64,000 bases of DNA from Rhodamnia argentea. Taxonomy: Eukaryota > Streptophyta > Magnoliopsida > Myrtales > Myrtaceae. The position numbers and the translations under genes are program-made. The stretch is from positions 4,197,001 to 4,261,000 of the forward strand of contig NC_063152.1 in assembly GCF_020921035.1 (NCBI RefSeq), in the 5' to 3' direction. The notes beneath the pieces were generated by a model, which made no database searches, was not told the origin of the DNA, and saw nothing but the letters and a program-made list of their open reading frames with translations. Shown piece by piece: positions 34,380-43,980 of the stretch (position 1 is its first letter; every line of letters starts with the position of its first letter).

Positions 34380-35250
34380 TGTGAGGATCGATTTAGTGGT
34401 CAAGGGATGGTTCGATTCATTGCTAAATCTTTGCCTTGTTATTGGAAACTGGCACTAATTGCACTGTAACAACCATGATAAGTTGAACCACCGTTCATAA
34501 ATCTCATTCATGCAATAATAAAAAATTCAATTGTAAGATTCGGATAGCCTCTTAACACAGTTGCATAAAATTAAAGCTCGAGATTGGAGATCCTATCTAT
34601 AAATAGCGAAAAGTCGATGCAATTCCACGTTCGTGAATCACAAAGACATGACCATGAGAGTCAAATCAATACTGAAATGCACAAAGAGAAATCTCGAGTT
34701 CTCTTCTTCAGCCCTAAAGCCAAAAGGAAGGGCGTGTTCTGGACGGCCAAGGAAAGTGGGCAAAAGTGCCAGAGGGAGGAAAGGGGAAATAGGCTTAAAA
34801 CAAGCTAAACCACAAGCTAGACAGAGGGTCGTCCCAGGGGAATCTTTGCTCTTTTTAGTATTTACACGTCGTCTGTTCTCCTGATCTGGCCAGCGCCCTC
34901 ATCAAATCAGTAGAAAGAGGAGGACAGAGACAGGGGTGCAGACAGGGACCGATCCCTGTGCTGTTGGTCCCATCCCATCTCTGCACCCCTTCGCCTAACC
35001 CAACTGGTGTCCGCACACACTTCTTCGCTCAGCTCAGTATGCCCGCCTGTTTCGACTGTGAACGCCCACTGATGATAGGATTTATAAGTACGACGAAAAA
35101 TCTCGTCTTGAAAATTAATTTTTAGAGTAAGAAAAGCTCAAGATCATCTAGTAGTTTTCCATTTCAATTTGTATCTTGAAATGACTGGCGGAGGGATGTC
35201 ATTTTTGTGTCCCTTCCCTAAATTGTAATAACAGCGCAAATGATCTGTGA
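34380..35250. other. Intergenic, nothing recognised
   Basis: Contains a short basic open frame near 34633-34884 with a GRPRK string, but no family match or promoter, so it is not called as a gene. Confidence 0.4.
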
Positions 35251-35259
35251 ATCTTGACC

Positions 35260-36400
35260 CGACGTGTAACATCGTACTTAAAATTTTTAATTTATTTAGT
35301 GTGGTCTCCAACCAATGTAAATGTTCGATGTAATTCCTGAATTGTATATAAGTGTTTAATTTGTTCGGAGACCATATTAATTTGCTTAGTATGGTCTCAA
35401 ACTATGAATATTCGACATAGTAGTCCTTAAACTATATGAAAGCGTTTAAAAATTCATGGATCGCAACAAACATTGAATCAAAGTTTGAGGACTACATCGA
35501 ATAATTAAAAGTTCATGGACAATATTGTACATTTGATCAAAGTTCATGGACAGCATTAAACAAATTAAAACTGCAAGTTCAAGGATCATTTGTGTCATTT
35601 TTTTTCAACATTTTACATCTTAAATACTCTAAAACATTATTCGCAAAGATCTAGGGATGACCGAGTTCGAGCTGGAATAGCTTGTGCTTACTTGATGCGT
35701 GCAATCGAATTTTTGCACTATCTTGCATTTATTAAGATTTCGGATTTTCGACATGACAATACTAACATGAATAAATTACGGGTGTAGCAATTTTGGCCGA
35801 CATATAACATCATCCCTAAACTTTTAATTTATGCAATGTGGTCCATGAACTTTGGCCGAATTGTGCAATGTTGTCCCTATACTTTTAATTTGTTTAGCAT
35901 GATCTCGAACTATTGTAAATGTTCAATGTAGTCCCTAAAATATATGAAAATGTTTAGAAGTTCGGGGCCCATGTTAATTTGTTTAGTGTGGTACTATTGT
36001 AACTATTCACAACGTAGTCTATAGATTATATGAAAATGTTTAAAAGTTTAAATGCCATATTAAAGATTGGACCAAAGTTCGTGGATTACATAGAATAAAT
36101 TAACGGTTCGGGGATAGCATTGCAAATTGGACCAAAATTAAGGGACTACATTGAACAAAATAAAAGTGCAGAGTTGGCATTGTACATAGGACGAAAGTTC
36201 ATAGACCATTGGTATCATTTTTCCCGAAACAGGTTAAATACTCTAAAACATTGTTCGCAAAGATCTAGCCGTGACCGAGGTCGCGATGGAATAGCTTGTG
36301 CTTACTCAATGTGTAACCAAATTTTGGACTATTTTTTGCATTTACTAAGGTGCCGGGATTTCGGACATGACAATATCAACATGAATAATAGCCGGAGTAG
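35260..36400. repeat. ~610 bp direct duplication made of degenerate sub-repeats
   Basis: Sequence from about 35628 ('aaatactctaaaacatta', 'gcaaagatctag', 'gcttgtgcttact', 'gacatgacaatac') recurs from about 36235 in the same order. Between and around these are degenerate sub-repeats like 'ttcggggaccatgttaattt' and 'tagtccctaaactatatgaa'. The same sub-repeat family occurs at 41345-41690. Confidence 0.65.
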
Positions 36401-36784
36401 CATGTTTTCTTGCGTGGATAAAAAAGGAAAACAAAAACATCAAATTTTTTTCCCCTATGTGGTAATGTGTCTTATGCCATATTAGGAAAACATCTCTTTT
36501 AACCTTTCCAATTTTGGAATTTTGCAGCTTTGTGGTTGATGAATGTATACATGGGTTTGGACACTTTCTTCCTCTAAAAATCTCAAATGTTGAAGCAAAT
36601 TCTATTTACAACTAAAAAGACGATATTTATTGTTGTAAAGACAGTCTATGAAAAGACTAAAAAAGAAAAAAATTAAAAAATTGATCGATAAAAATTCCTA
36701 ACCCTAAAAATATGGGGGTGAGACATATTGAACTCTTTGTATAGAGTCAAAATTGTGCTTTGCTTCCGTACGTGAAATGTACAC

Positions 36785-37015
36785 TTAGGTTTCGCTTGTC
36801 CGGCAGAAGACAAACAATTTAGAAAGTAATTTTCTAAAAATGATAGCTTGCATCACATATAAAATATTTTCACCATGCACGAATATGTATAAGGTACAAA
36901 TTGTTGCCAACAATGAATATATTTTTCATGAATCAATTATCTCAAATTATATAAACGATTATTTTTCAGGCAAATATTCTTTAAATCATATATCTTTCGT
37001 AAAATAAATGAATTT
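36785..37015. mobile_element. Copy of the AT-rich MITE-like family
   Basis: It shares 'gtaattttctaaaaatgat', 'atattttcaccatgcacga' and an inverted 'aaacgattatttttcaggca' end with the family at 6017-6207. Ends are imprecise. The rest of 36400-38640 is AT-rich with no gene recognised. Confidence 0.45.
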
Positions 37016-37125
37016 ACTAATGGCATTTTTTTTTTATAACAAGGGGAAAGGAAGGGTTTGGTGACTTGTCATCATAGAGGGCACCTTCAAAGTTCGAATT
37101 CCTTCATGGTGAAAGGTAGCATTTG

Positions 37126-37167
37126 AAGACCAGAGTTGTGAGGAAAAAAAAAAAAAGACCAGAGTTG
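37126..37167. mobile_element. Very short A-tailed insertion with 13 bp direct repeats
   Basis: aagaccagagttg is identical at 37126-37138 and 37155-37167 and encloses 16 bp reading TGAGG-A(n). Confidence 0.5.
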
Positions 37168-38647
37168 ACTTGTGAATGTTCCATACGAGCATCTCATGAG
37201 ATTGATCGGCAAGATAAGTAATTAAGCACTTCTATAATCTCTCGAGAGACCAATCCCGGTCATTGTCGTCTGTCTATCCGAATATCCAACAGTCGAAAAT
37301 TGTTGAAGTCTTTGTGAGATATTACATTACTATATAAACACTACGATTAGATGAATTTATGAATTTGGGTATGACATGTTATAGCGGGAATCGTCTTCTC
37401 TTTCAACTGATGATTAGTGGGCACTTTGCTCTTTGGTCAACATAGGTGATCTGCAAATTTCTTTAAGAATTCCGAACTCGAATGACCATTAACCTCGTAA
37501 GAGTTAGACAAAAGAAGGAAGAGACAATGAGGTGGTGAATGGGTGCTGACAAGGCAATGCGACGCGATGGGGGTTGCGTAAAAGTATTTCGAAAGAAAAA
37601 TATACGAAAAAAAAAGGCGAAAGCCGATATATAATATAAGAATTCTTAGGTTACATTTTCTTCCATTCTCCTGGTTATGGTTTTAAAATGTGTTTGGTCA
37701 TCTAAATTTCTAGTCATGATAGAATTGAATAATAAACTATACTAATATATCTAAAACATGCAATATATACAAGTACTGCATATGTGTATTGTATATTGAA
37801 AAATAGAAAGAAATTCACTTACATAAATGAAATTAGAGATAAATAAAAAAAGAAAATTGTTTTTTTGTTTGTTGTCTTGAATTTATTTTTTGTATTGGAA
37901 TTTAAATGCTACTTATATTTCATTTTTACTAATATAACAAGTTTTTTTATTTGAGAAAATTAACTATTGTATTATAGGCTTATGAACTCCTATCCACTTT
38001 TATTTTACCCATCAAATATGATATTCTTATCGGAGTTATGTCAATCTAATGTCAGACATTATCTTGTCTCCGAGCAGAACCAAACACTAGATAAGATAAA
38101 TTTTATCTTCGTCTTTTACCCCGACTACCAAATGCAACTTTAATTGGTAGGTGACAAAATAATGGTTATGACTCACGTCAATATTTAACTATATCGAAAT
38201 AGTAGTGATATTTATGTACTTATGACCTACCAATGAAAAGAGTAGTTACAAATAAAAAATGTCATTTTATCATAGTTAAAGTAAATATGACTCCATATGC
38301 AATCCATGTTTAAAATTTTATGTGGATCACATTAAACATGCAATTCATCAAATTGGAAATTAGTGGAAAGTCACTTTCAATGATAGGAGGAAAGAAGCAC
38401 ACAAAGCCAACGAAAGACGATACAATCTCAACTATAAATTCACACATTATTGTTACAAATGAATAATTAATTGGAAAATCGTATGGTCCGAAATAATTGA
38501 CGATCTTGTAAACTATCAAGCTAGTAACTTTCAAATCAAAACTATGACGGTGTAACGTGTAACCTTTGGAAACACTAATCCAAAGTACGGTTATTTTTAT
38601 AATTATTTTAATGTAAAGATTCTAACTCCAAATTAATTAAAAAAAAA

Positions 38648-38650
<3 letters not shown>

Positions 38651-38690
<40 letters not shown>

Positions 38691-38710
38691 CTCTCTCTCT
38701 CTCTCTCTCT
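38651..38710 (+). repeat. (AT)23(CT)7 compound microsatellite in the promoter/leader
   Basis: An uninterrupted (AT) run at 38651-38696 passes directly into a (CT) run at 38697-38710. It lies 150-210 bp upstream of the ATG at 38859. The AT run could serve as the TATA region and the CT run as a pyrimidine-rich initiator/leader element. It is likely to be length-polymorphic. Confidence 0.9.
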
Positions 38711-38858
38711 ATTTCGAGATGATAAAAGCAAGAAAAATTCATTCATCAACCCTTCAAAGTCCAAGAAGATCGAAGAGCCTTCCCTCTTGAACAGCAGATA
38801 AGACATTTCTCCCCCCCCCTCTCCTTCCTCCATCGCTCCCATCAGGAAGGCCCACGCC

Positions 38859-39485
38859 ATGAAGAAGCTCTACCGCAGATCAGTCACCGTCCACCCCTCG
38901 CCGCCCCCGGCGCCCCCGGCGCCGCCCATCTACGACCACAACCACCTCCTCTCCCTCCTCCCCGCTGCCATCCTCGCCCTCACCGCCGCCCTCTCCCCTC
39001 AAGACAGGGAGGTCCTGGCCTATCTTGTCTCCAGCTACAACAACAACCACTTCAACAACCGCGGCAAGAACAGAAGCAGCAACTGCGACCACCCTCCTTG
39101 CTTCACCTGCGACTGCTTCCGGTGCTACATGAGCTACTGGGTCCGGTGGGACTCGTCACCGAACCGCCAGCTCATACACGAGGTCATCGATGCCTTCGAG
39201 GACGGGCTGGTGCTCAAGAGCAAGGGCAAGAACCACCACAGGGGCGTGAAGGGCAAGAACGGCAGGGACAGGAGGAACAGATCAGGGCTCGGCGCCGCGC
39301 AGCCGGCCGCCGAGCCGAAGGGGCCCGAGCCGAGCCCGGCCAAGAGCGAGTCGGCCGACAAGAAAGAAGAGGCGAACTCTGGCGGCGGCGAGGTGGGTAG
39401 CGGCGGAGAGGAAGAGCTGGAGAAAGGGTCGGTGAGGAGGCTGGTGAGCTTCATCGGAGAGAGGATTTGGAGTGCTTGGAATTGA
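38859..39485 (+). CDS. Uncharacterised Cys-rich plant protein, 208 aa, single exon
   Basis: Intronless frame with a good start context (cgccATGaag) and codon use unlike the AT-rich flanks. It starts MKKLYRRSVTVHPSPP and has a Pro-rich stretch to about residue 25, a hydrophobic helix LLSLLPAAILALTAAL (about 30-45) and DREVLAYLVSSY. The conserved core is CDHPPCFTCDCFRCYMSYW, then VRWDSSPNRQLIHEVIDAFE (about 75-115), with five Cys in CxxxxCxxCxCxxC spacing that could bind metal. A Lys/Arg-rich stretch and an Ala/Pro/Glu-rich linker lead to the C-terminal SVRRLVSFIGERIWSAWN. I have seen this core in plant hypothetical proteins but know no function. The paired C-terminal aromatic helix and mid-protein hydrophobic helix may contact a membrane; that is a guess. 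Confidence 0.8.
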   Translation: MKKLYRRSVTVHPSPPPAPPAPPIYDHNHLLSLLPAAILALTAALSPQDREVLAYLVSSYNNNHFNNRGKNRSSNCDHPPCFTCDCFRCYMSYWVRWDSSPNRQLIHEVIDAFEDGLVLKSKGKNHHRGVKGKNGRDRRNRSGLGAAQPAAEPKGPEPSPAKSESADKKEEANSGGGEVGSGGEEELEKGSVRRLVSFIGERIWSAWN

Positions 39486-39839
39486 TCTTTGGAGAGGAAA
39501 AATTAACAGAGCTTGCTCAAGTTTTTGCCTTTTCCTCTCACTCGCTGCAAGTCTGCAAGGCCCAAGGTAGTGAGCGTTTCTTCTTCTGCTTCCTCCTCCT
39601 CCTCCGCCACTCTCTTTCTTTTTTGGTTTTAGGTTCTGTACATATTTATCTTTCGCTTTTGCAATGTAAAGAACGGAAGGAGGTCTCGATTAACTGCAAG
39701 CTCGCTGAAGAAGACGAAGCTGATTTGCTTCTTCTCCTTCTTTTTTGGGCTTCTTTTCTTAAAAATGGAGTTGCAGAGTCTCTGTTGGAGGCTTTCTTTT
39801 TCTTCTTCTTCTTCTTTCTTTTTGTGACTTAGAGATCTC

Positions 39840-40500
39840 GCGTCGTCTTTACTTGTGCCGATCACCGCGGCGGTTAATCCCCTCACGGGAGGGCGGGTCG
39901 CCACCGGCTCTCCCCTACAAACCTAGTGATCGGAGAGACATTGCCGGAGATTTGAACTCAGTACCGGCGGCTGCGCAGCCGCAGCAGCAGCATCCGACCA
40001 TTGGCCACGGTTGTTTTTGTTTTTCTGTTTGAAGTGTCTGCAGTTCAAAGATGGCTAGCTACAATTTTTTGTTTTTTTGGCCTTACCTTTCAATTTTGGC
40101 AAACGGGTTTTAGTTGTCGAGCGATGATCTAAACTTTAGATTGAGACATTAGCAATTAATTAACAACAAAATCTAGGCGGCTGATTTGGTCATTAGTGGG
40201 GTGTTTTTTTTTTTTTTTTGGGTCAGAATTAGTGGGGTTCAGTCCCATGAGACATTAGCAATCAACATAGCGACACATGTGGGAGACCAAGAGGACCGGT
40301 CTAGTCCCGTGATGTTCCGAGGCGGGTTTCGTTGTTGCTGCTGCTTAAGTGGCTTCAAAACGGCGCCGCTTTGGGGGGAGGCTGGTATCTCGAGGTTGTG
40401 CGCAAAACGCCGTGCCGTTTTGTCAGAGATCGAGAGACCGTTTCTGGGTACTTGGAGTTGGGAGCTAGCCCCAACAAAAGGAAAATGGAATATAAATATG
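39840..40500. other. 3' flank and intergenic sequence
   Basis: Contains the 3' end of the 38859 transcript unit and the short insertion described at 40192-40238. No further gene recognised. Confidence 0.4.
40192..40238. mobile_element. Very short T-tailed insertion with 11 bp direct repeats
   Basis: attagtggggt is identical at 40192-40202 and 40228-40238 and encloses 25 bp reading G-T(n)-GGGTCAGA; the minus strand ends TCTGACCC-A(n). Confidence 0.6.
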
Positions 40501-40532
40501 TTTGCTAAAGTATGCTTAACTTAATAATTATT

Positions 40533-40679
40533 TGCGTAAAGAGTAGAAAGAGGGAAAGAGGAGGATCAGCTTTCTCTCTCTTTTGACGTAGCGAGCCCCG
40601 TGGGAAGTTCGCACGACGGGCTATTCGCTCAGTGATAGAGCGCGCCCCTGATAATTGCGTGATTGTATCTGAATTGTGA
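40533..40679 (+). other. Nuclear plastid DNA (NUPT): rrn16-trnI spacer and trnI-GAU 5' exon
   Basis: The segment matches the plastid rDNA spacer: 'gtagcgagccccgtgggaa', then 'gttcgcacgacgggctatt', then the first exon of trnI-GAU (40618-40654, ending at the anticodon GAT and AA), then the start of the trnI intron. Differences from the plastid consensus as I know it (for example TTCGCTC for TTAGCTC, AGTGATAG for AGTGGTAG) show it has been decaying in the nucleus. It lies between two identical 19 bp words, gcttaacttaataattatt, at 40514-40532 and 40680-40698. Confidence 0.8.
40618..40654 (+). pseudogene. trnI-GAU: Truncated plastid-derived trnI-GAU first exon
   Basis: 37 nt corresponding to the 5' exon of the plastid isoleucine tRNA gene, with substitutions in the D-arm. 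The second exon is missing, so no functional tRNA can be made. Confidence 0.75.
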
Positions 40680-41344
40680 GCTTAACTTAATAATTATTCG
40701 TGCTGTTAAATGTTAACAAAAATTGAGGGGTCTTTGTGGTACGACCCACTCGTCTAATTAAAGAGGTTTTTGGTTCCAATTTATTTGTTTATTGGCTTCG
40801 ATTAAAGCAAAGTACGTTTTTTGAAAAGGAGGGGTTGGTCCAATCCAAACTCCAAGTCCAAGGCCACCCTTCCAAACTCCTTTTCCGTTGTTCCCCAAGA
40901 GCATCTTACTCTATCCTTTTTCCCCCCCGAGATATAATAATTATCACCGCTATCGATTTAAGTTTTTTTTTTTTTTTGTAAGTTTGATTTTTTCGATATG
41001 GCATCGCAATTGGATTCTACCCTAGATTTATTCTTCGAGCGAGGCTCTCGATTCGCTAATTTCACGTGCCGTTCTAAGTCCGATTTGCTCGTGACAGGAT
41101 TTGTTCAAGTATCTCACGTCGGTAGCTCGGGAGCTTTATTCATTTAAGCTTTTTTATTTTGTTGGAATTTTTAACAACATTTATAATTGGTTTCTCCAAT
41201 TTTGGACAAAAGGAAATATTTATCGAAAAAAATAAATGATCTAATAGTTTATTTATTTTTATCGTATTAAGTAAATCAGTTGGATAATAATTGTTTTAGC
41301 CGAATAGAAGTGACGAGTACTAAAAAGAATGAGGGATAATGGCA

Positions 41345-41690
41345 TAAATGATCCATGAACTTTGATTGGATATATAATGTGATCCCTGAATTTTTAATCT
41401 AACAAATATGTTACCTAAACTTTAACTCAATAAGCAATGTGATCCATGAATTTTTAATTTAACCAATATGATCAACCGAGTCCCCGATTTATAGGAAGAT
41501 GTTTAATATAGTCTTTTCATTAATTCAAGTTTATGGACGATATTGGATATTTTCTTATTGTTTAGGAACTAAGTTGAATACGTTCCAAACGTTCAAGAAT
41601 TATATTGAACAAATTGAAAATTGATTAAAAGTTTAAGAATCATATTGCATATTGGGTCAAAACTTAAAGATTATTTGTGTGAATAATGAA
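41345..41690. repeat. Degenerate sub-repeat block related to 35260-36400
   Basis: It has repeated phrases such as 'gtgatccctgaatttttaat' and 'gtgatccatgaatttttaat', resembling the sub-repeats at 35260-36230. Confidence 0.5.
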
Positions 41691-42125
41691 TAACTATGAA
41701 TGATAAGGAAAAAAAAAACAAGTTACCAAACAAAAAACCGAACGTCGGAATTTTAAAATCAAGGAACTTTGAAAGGCAAGATTCATTCTTCTTAGATAAA
41801 CCCATTTCAACATGAGATAATAATCCTGTCTTTACACATTTTTTTCCAATAATATGAAAAAGACTAATTAATTAATTAATTAATGGCAAGAGGGAACCGA
41901 AAACAATCGCCTTTTTAGGAAATTTCGCACTCTTGTCTTATCACCTTTTACCCCACTCCCCATATAAGAAAAGAAAGTGTCTAATCTAAAAAGATCACGA
42001 GCATCTTGGAATTGCGGATTTAGGGTTTTCACTTTCTGTTGGGCTCAATCAAGTTCATTGAATGTCCTAATCAATAATTGCGTGTACGAGTTGTGGGGAC
42101 AATTGCCGGAAGTCTCGGAGAACAA

Positions 42126-42173
42126 TCAAGGAAATTGCTTCGGACCAAAAAAAAAAAAAAATTCAAGGAAATT
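42126..42173. mobile_element. Very short A-tailed insertion with 11 bp direct repeats
   Basis: tcaaggaaatt is identical at 42126-42136 and 42163-42173 and encloses 26 bp reading GCTTCGGACC-A(n)-T. Confidence 0.6.
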
Positions 42174-43639
42174 ACCATACTTTAAATTAATTTCAAGGAT
42201 GATGTTATAGGCAAAACTATATGTGATTGTTTACACCAAAGATTAACCCCAGTCATTACAATCGGCACGCGATGTTAGGCACCTGACTTGAGACCGGGCG
42301 AGGCATGGCTATCGATGAGTAACCGGTCAAATTTGGAACCGCTTTCAGATAAGACGATGGAGCACAACGGATTGTGATCGGAGAGGCAAATTCGAATGGA
42401 TGACTACTTGGATGAGACTCACGATGGCGATGGATAAACACGAAGAATCAAGGCGCGACTTTGAAGGAATAACTGCGGGGAGATAAGATGTTGTACATGA
42501 AGAGGGAGAGCCAAATGCTTTGGAGATTGAAGGCATGGCTGAAACCTGAAATAAAGGAATAAAGCTTGTTATCTTTCAATTTCTATACTATAGCTATAGT
42601 GTCTACATATCTTATCGTCGATTAAATTTCTGCGTGTATTTCAATTGTCGCTTTTAGATCTTCGTCTTTCGAAATCGTATTTTTATGCCATCATGTTTTG
42701 TCGTAGATTAGATTCTAGCCAAATTTTGTATACTTCGATGTCAATTAGATTCCGTCGGAGTATATCTATTAGTTTCCTTGTGCTTCATTGACAAAGTTCA
42801 TATTCGGAACCCGTCTTCTCTCATGAAAAAACGAAGAACAACTTTTGGAGAAATATATTTCACTGTCGAATCCAATTCCGACGAAACAACGATAAATGTC
42901 TTGAAGCTTGTTCTTGCATTTGTTATTCAATTTATTTGATTGGGGTAATCTAGACAACGACATTGAATATGGAAATTTACCCGGAGGTTCATTTTCGAAT
43001 CGACACGTTCAATAGTCCCTTGATATGCAGAACAAGAGATGTTGGTTTCAACATCGGTGATCGGATAGAATTCCTAGGTCGCTCTTGATCGAATCAATAG
43101 AAAACGCGTCATGTCGCGTAGGCATCGACCCGACCAGTTGACTTTCAAAGGTACAAAGTCTCGATCATCTTACCACTCGACCAACATGCCGAGGAACTAC
43201 TTGAAAATTGTTCACAAATCGAGAAATGAAAAATCAAATACCAAAGCTTCACTACCCACTTTTTGATTGTGCAAACTTTTGATCCCCCCCTCTTTCTCGA
43301 GGAACTCATTAATGTCCTAACATGGTGGGCAATAAATACAAGGTCAGTGCTTCATCATTGTCATTATTACTGCATTTGAAGTTAAATCATGAGGGCATTA
43401 AGGAATCATTCCCCTTTAACGAGATAGATACATCCATTGATGCCTCCATTAGGTCAATGGAATCATAGTCATTTCTTTCTCCATCTAATTAAGATTCAAA
43501 CGTGCAAAAAAAAAAAAGAAAAAAAGAAAAGGAAACCGAGAGAATCATCACGCATTATACATTAGAAAAAAATGTGAATTAGGAATTTATAATGCTTCCT
43601 CTTTTTGGTGTTACTTCTTAATCAACAATATTTTCTTTT

Positions 43640-43980
43640 AAGGTTTCGTTTATCTCACGAAAAAAATGAATGATTTCAAAATTATATTCTTAAAAATAGT
43701 CGCTTCTATCGATATAATCAGTCAACGAAAAATGTTTTCATTATCGACAACATTTTATGCCTCAACATTTTTACGGACGATGAAAATACTTTTCGAGTCG
43801 CTTCTATCGATATTATCAGTCAATGAAAAATGTTTTCATTATCAACAACATTTTATGTCTCAATATTTTTACGGACAATGAAAATACTTTTCGTTCATTC
43901 ATTTTAATGTGTGATATAATTGATCATTTTTAGGGAAATATTTTTTGAATCATTCATATTCCATGAAATAATTGGACCCA
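43640..43980. mobile_element. AT-rich MITE-like element with a 98 bp internal tandem duplication
   Basis: The left end ('ggtttcgtttatctcacgaa' ... 'gaatgatttcaaaat') and the reverse complement of the right end ('gtttcacgattgggtcc' ... 'gaatgattcaaaaa') are inverted repeats. Inside, the block beginning gtcgcttctatcgatat occurs twice, at 43699 and 43797, with few differences. The family is that of 6017-6207. Confidence 0.6.

Noticed and set aside
34633-34884. 83-codon basic frame with a GRPRK string resembling an AT-hook
   Set aside because: One short motif only, no family, no promoter or intron support, in repeat-rich surroundings.
39098-39454. Frames in both other phases within the 38859-39485 gene
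   Set aside because: They are shadows of the GC-rich coding sequence.
40618-40654. Functional tRNA gene
   Set aside because: Only the 5' exon of a group II intron-containing plastid tRNA gene is present, with D-arm changes.
40960-40990. taagttt on both sides of a T-tract
   Set aside because: Only 7 bp of T-rich repeat; slippage explains it as well as insertion.
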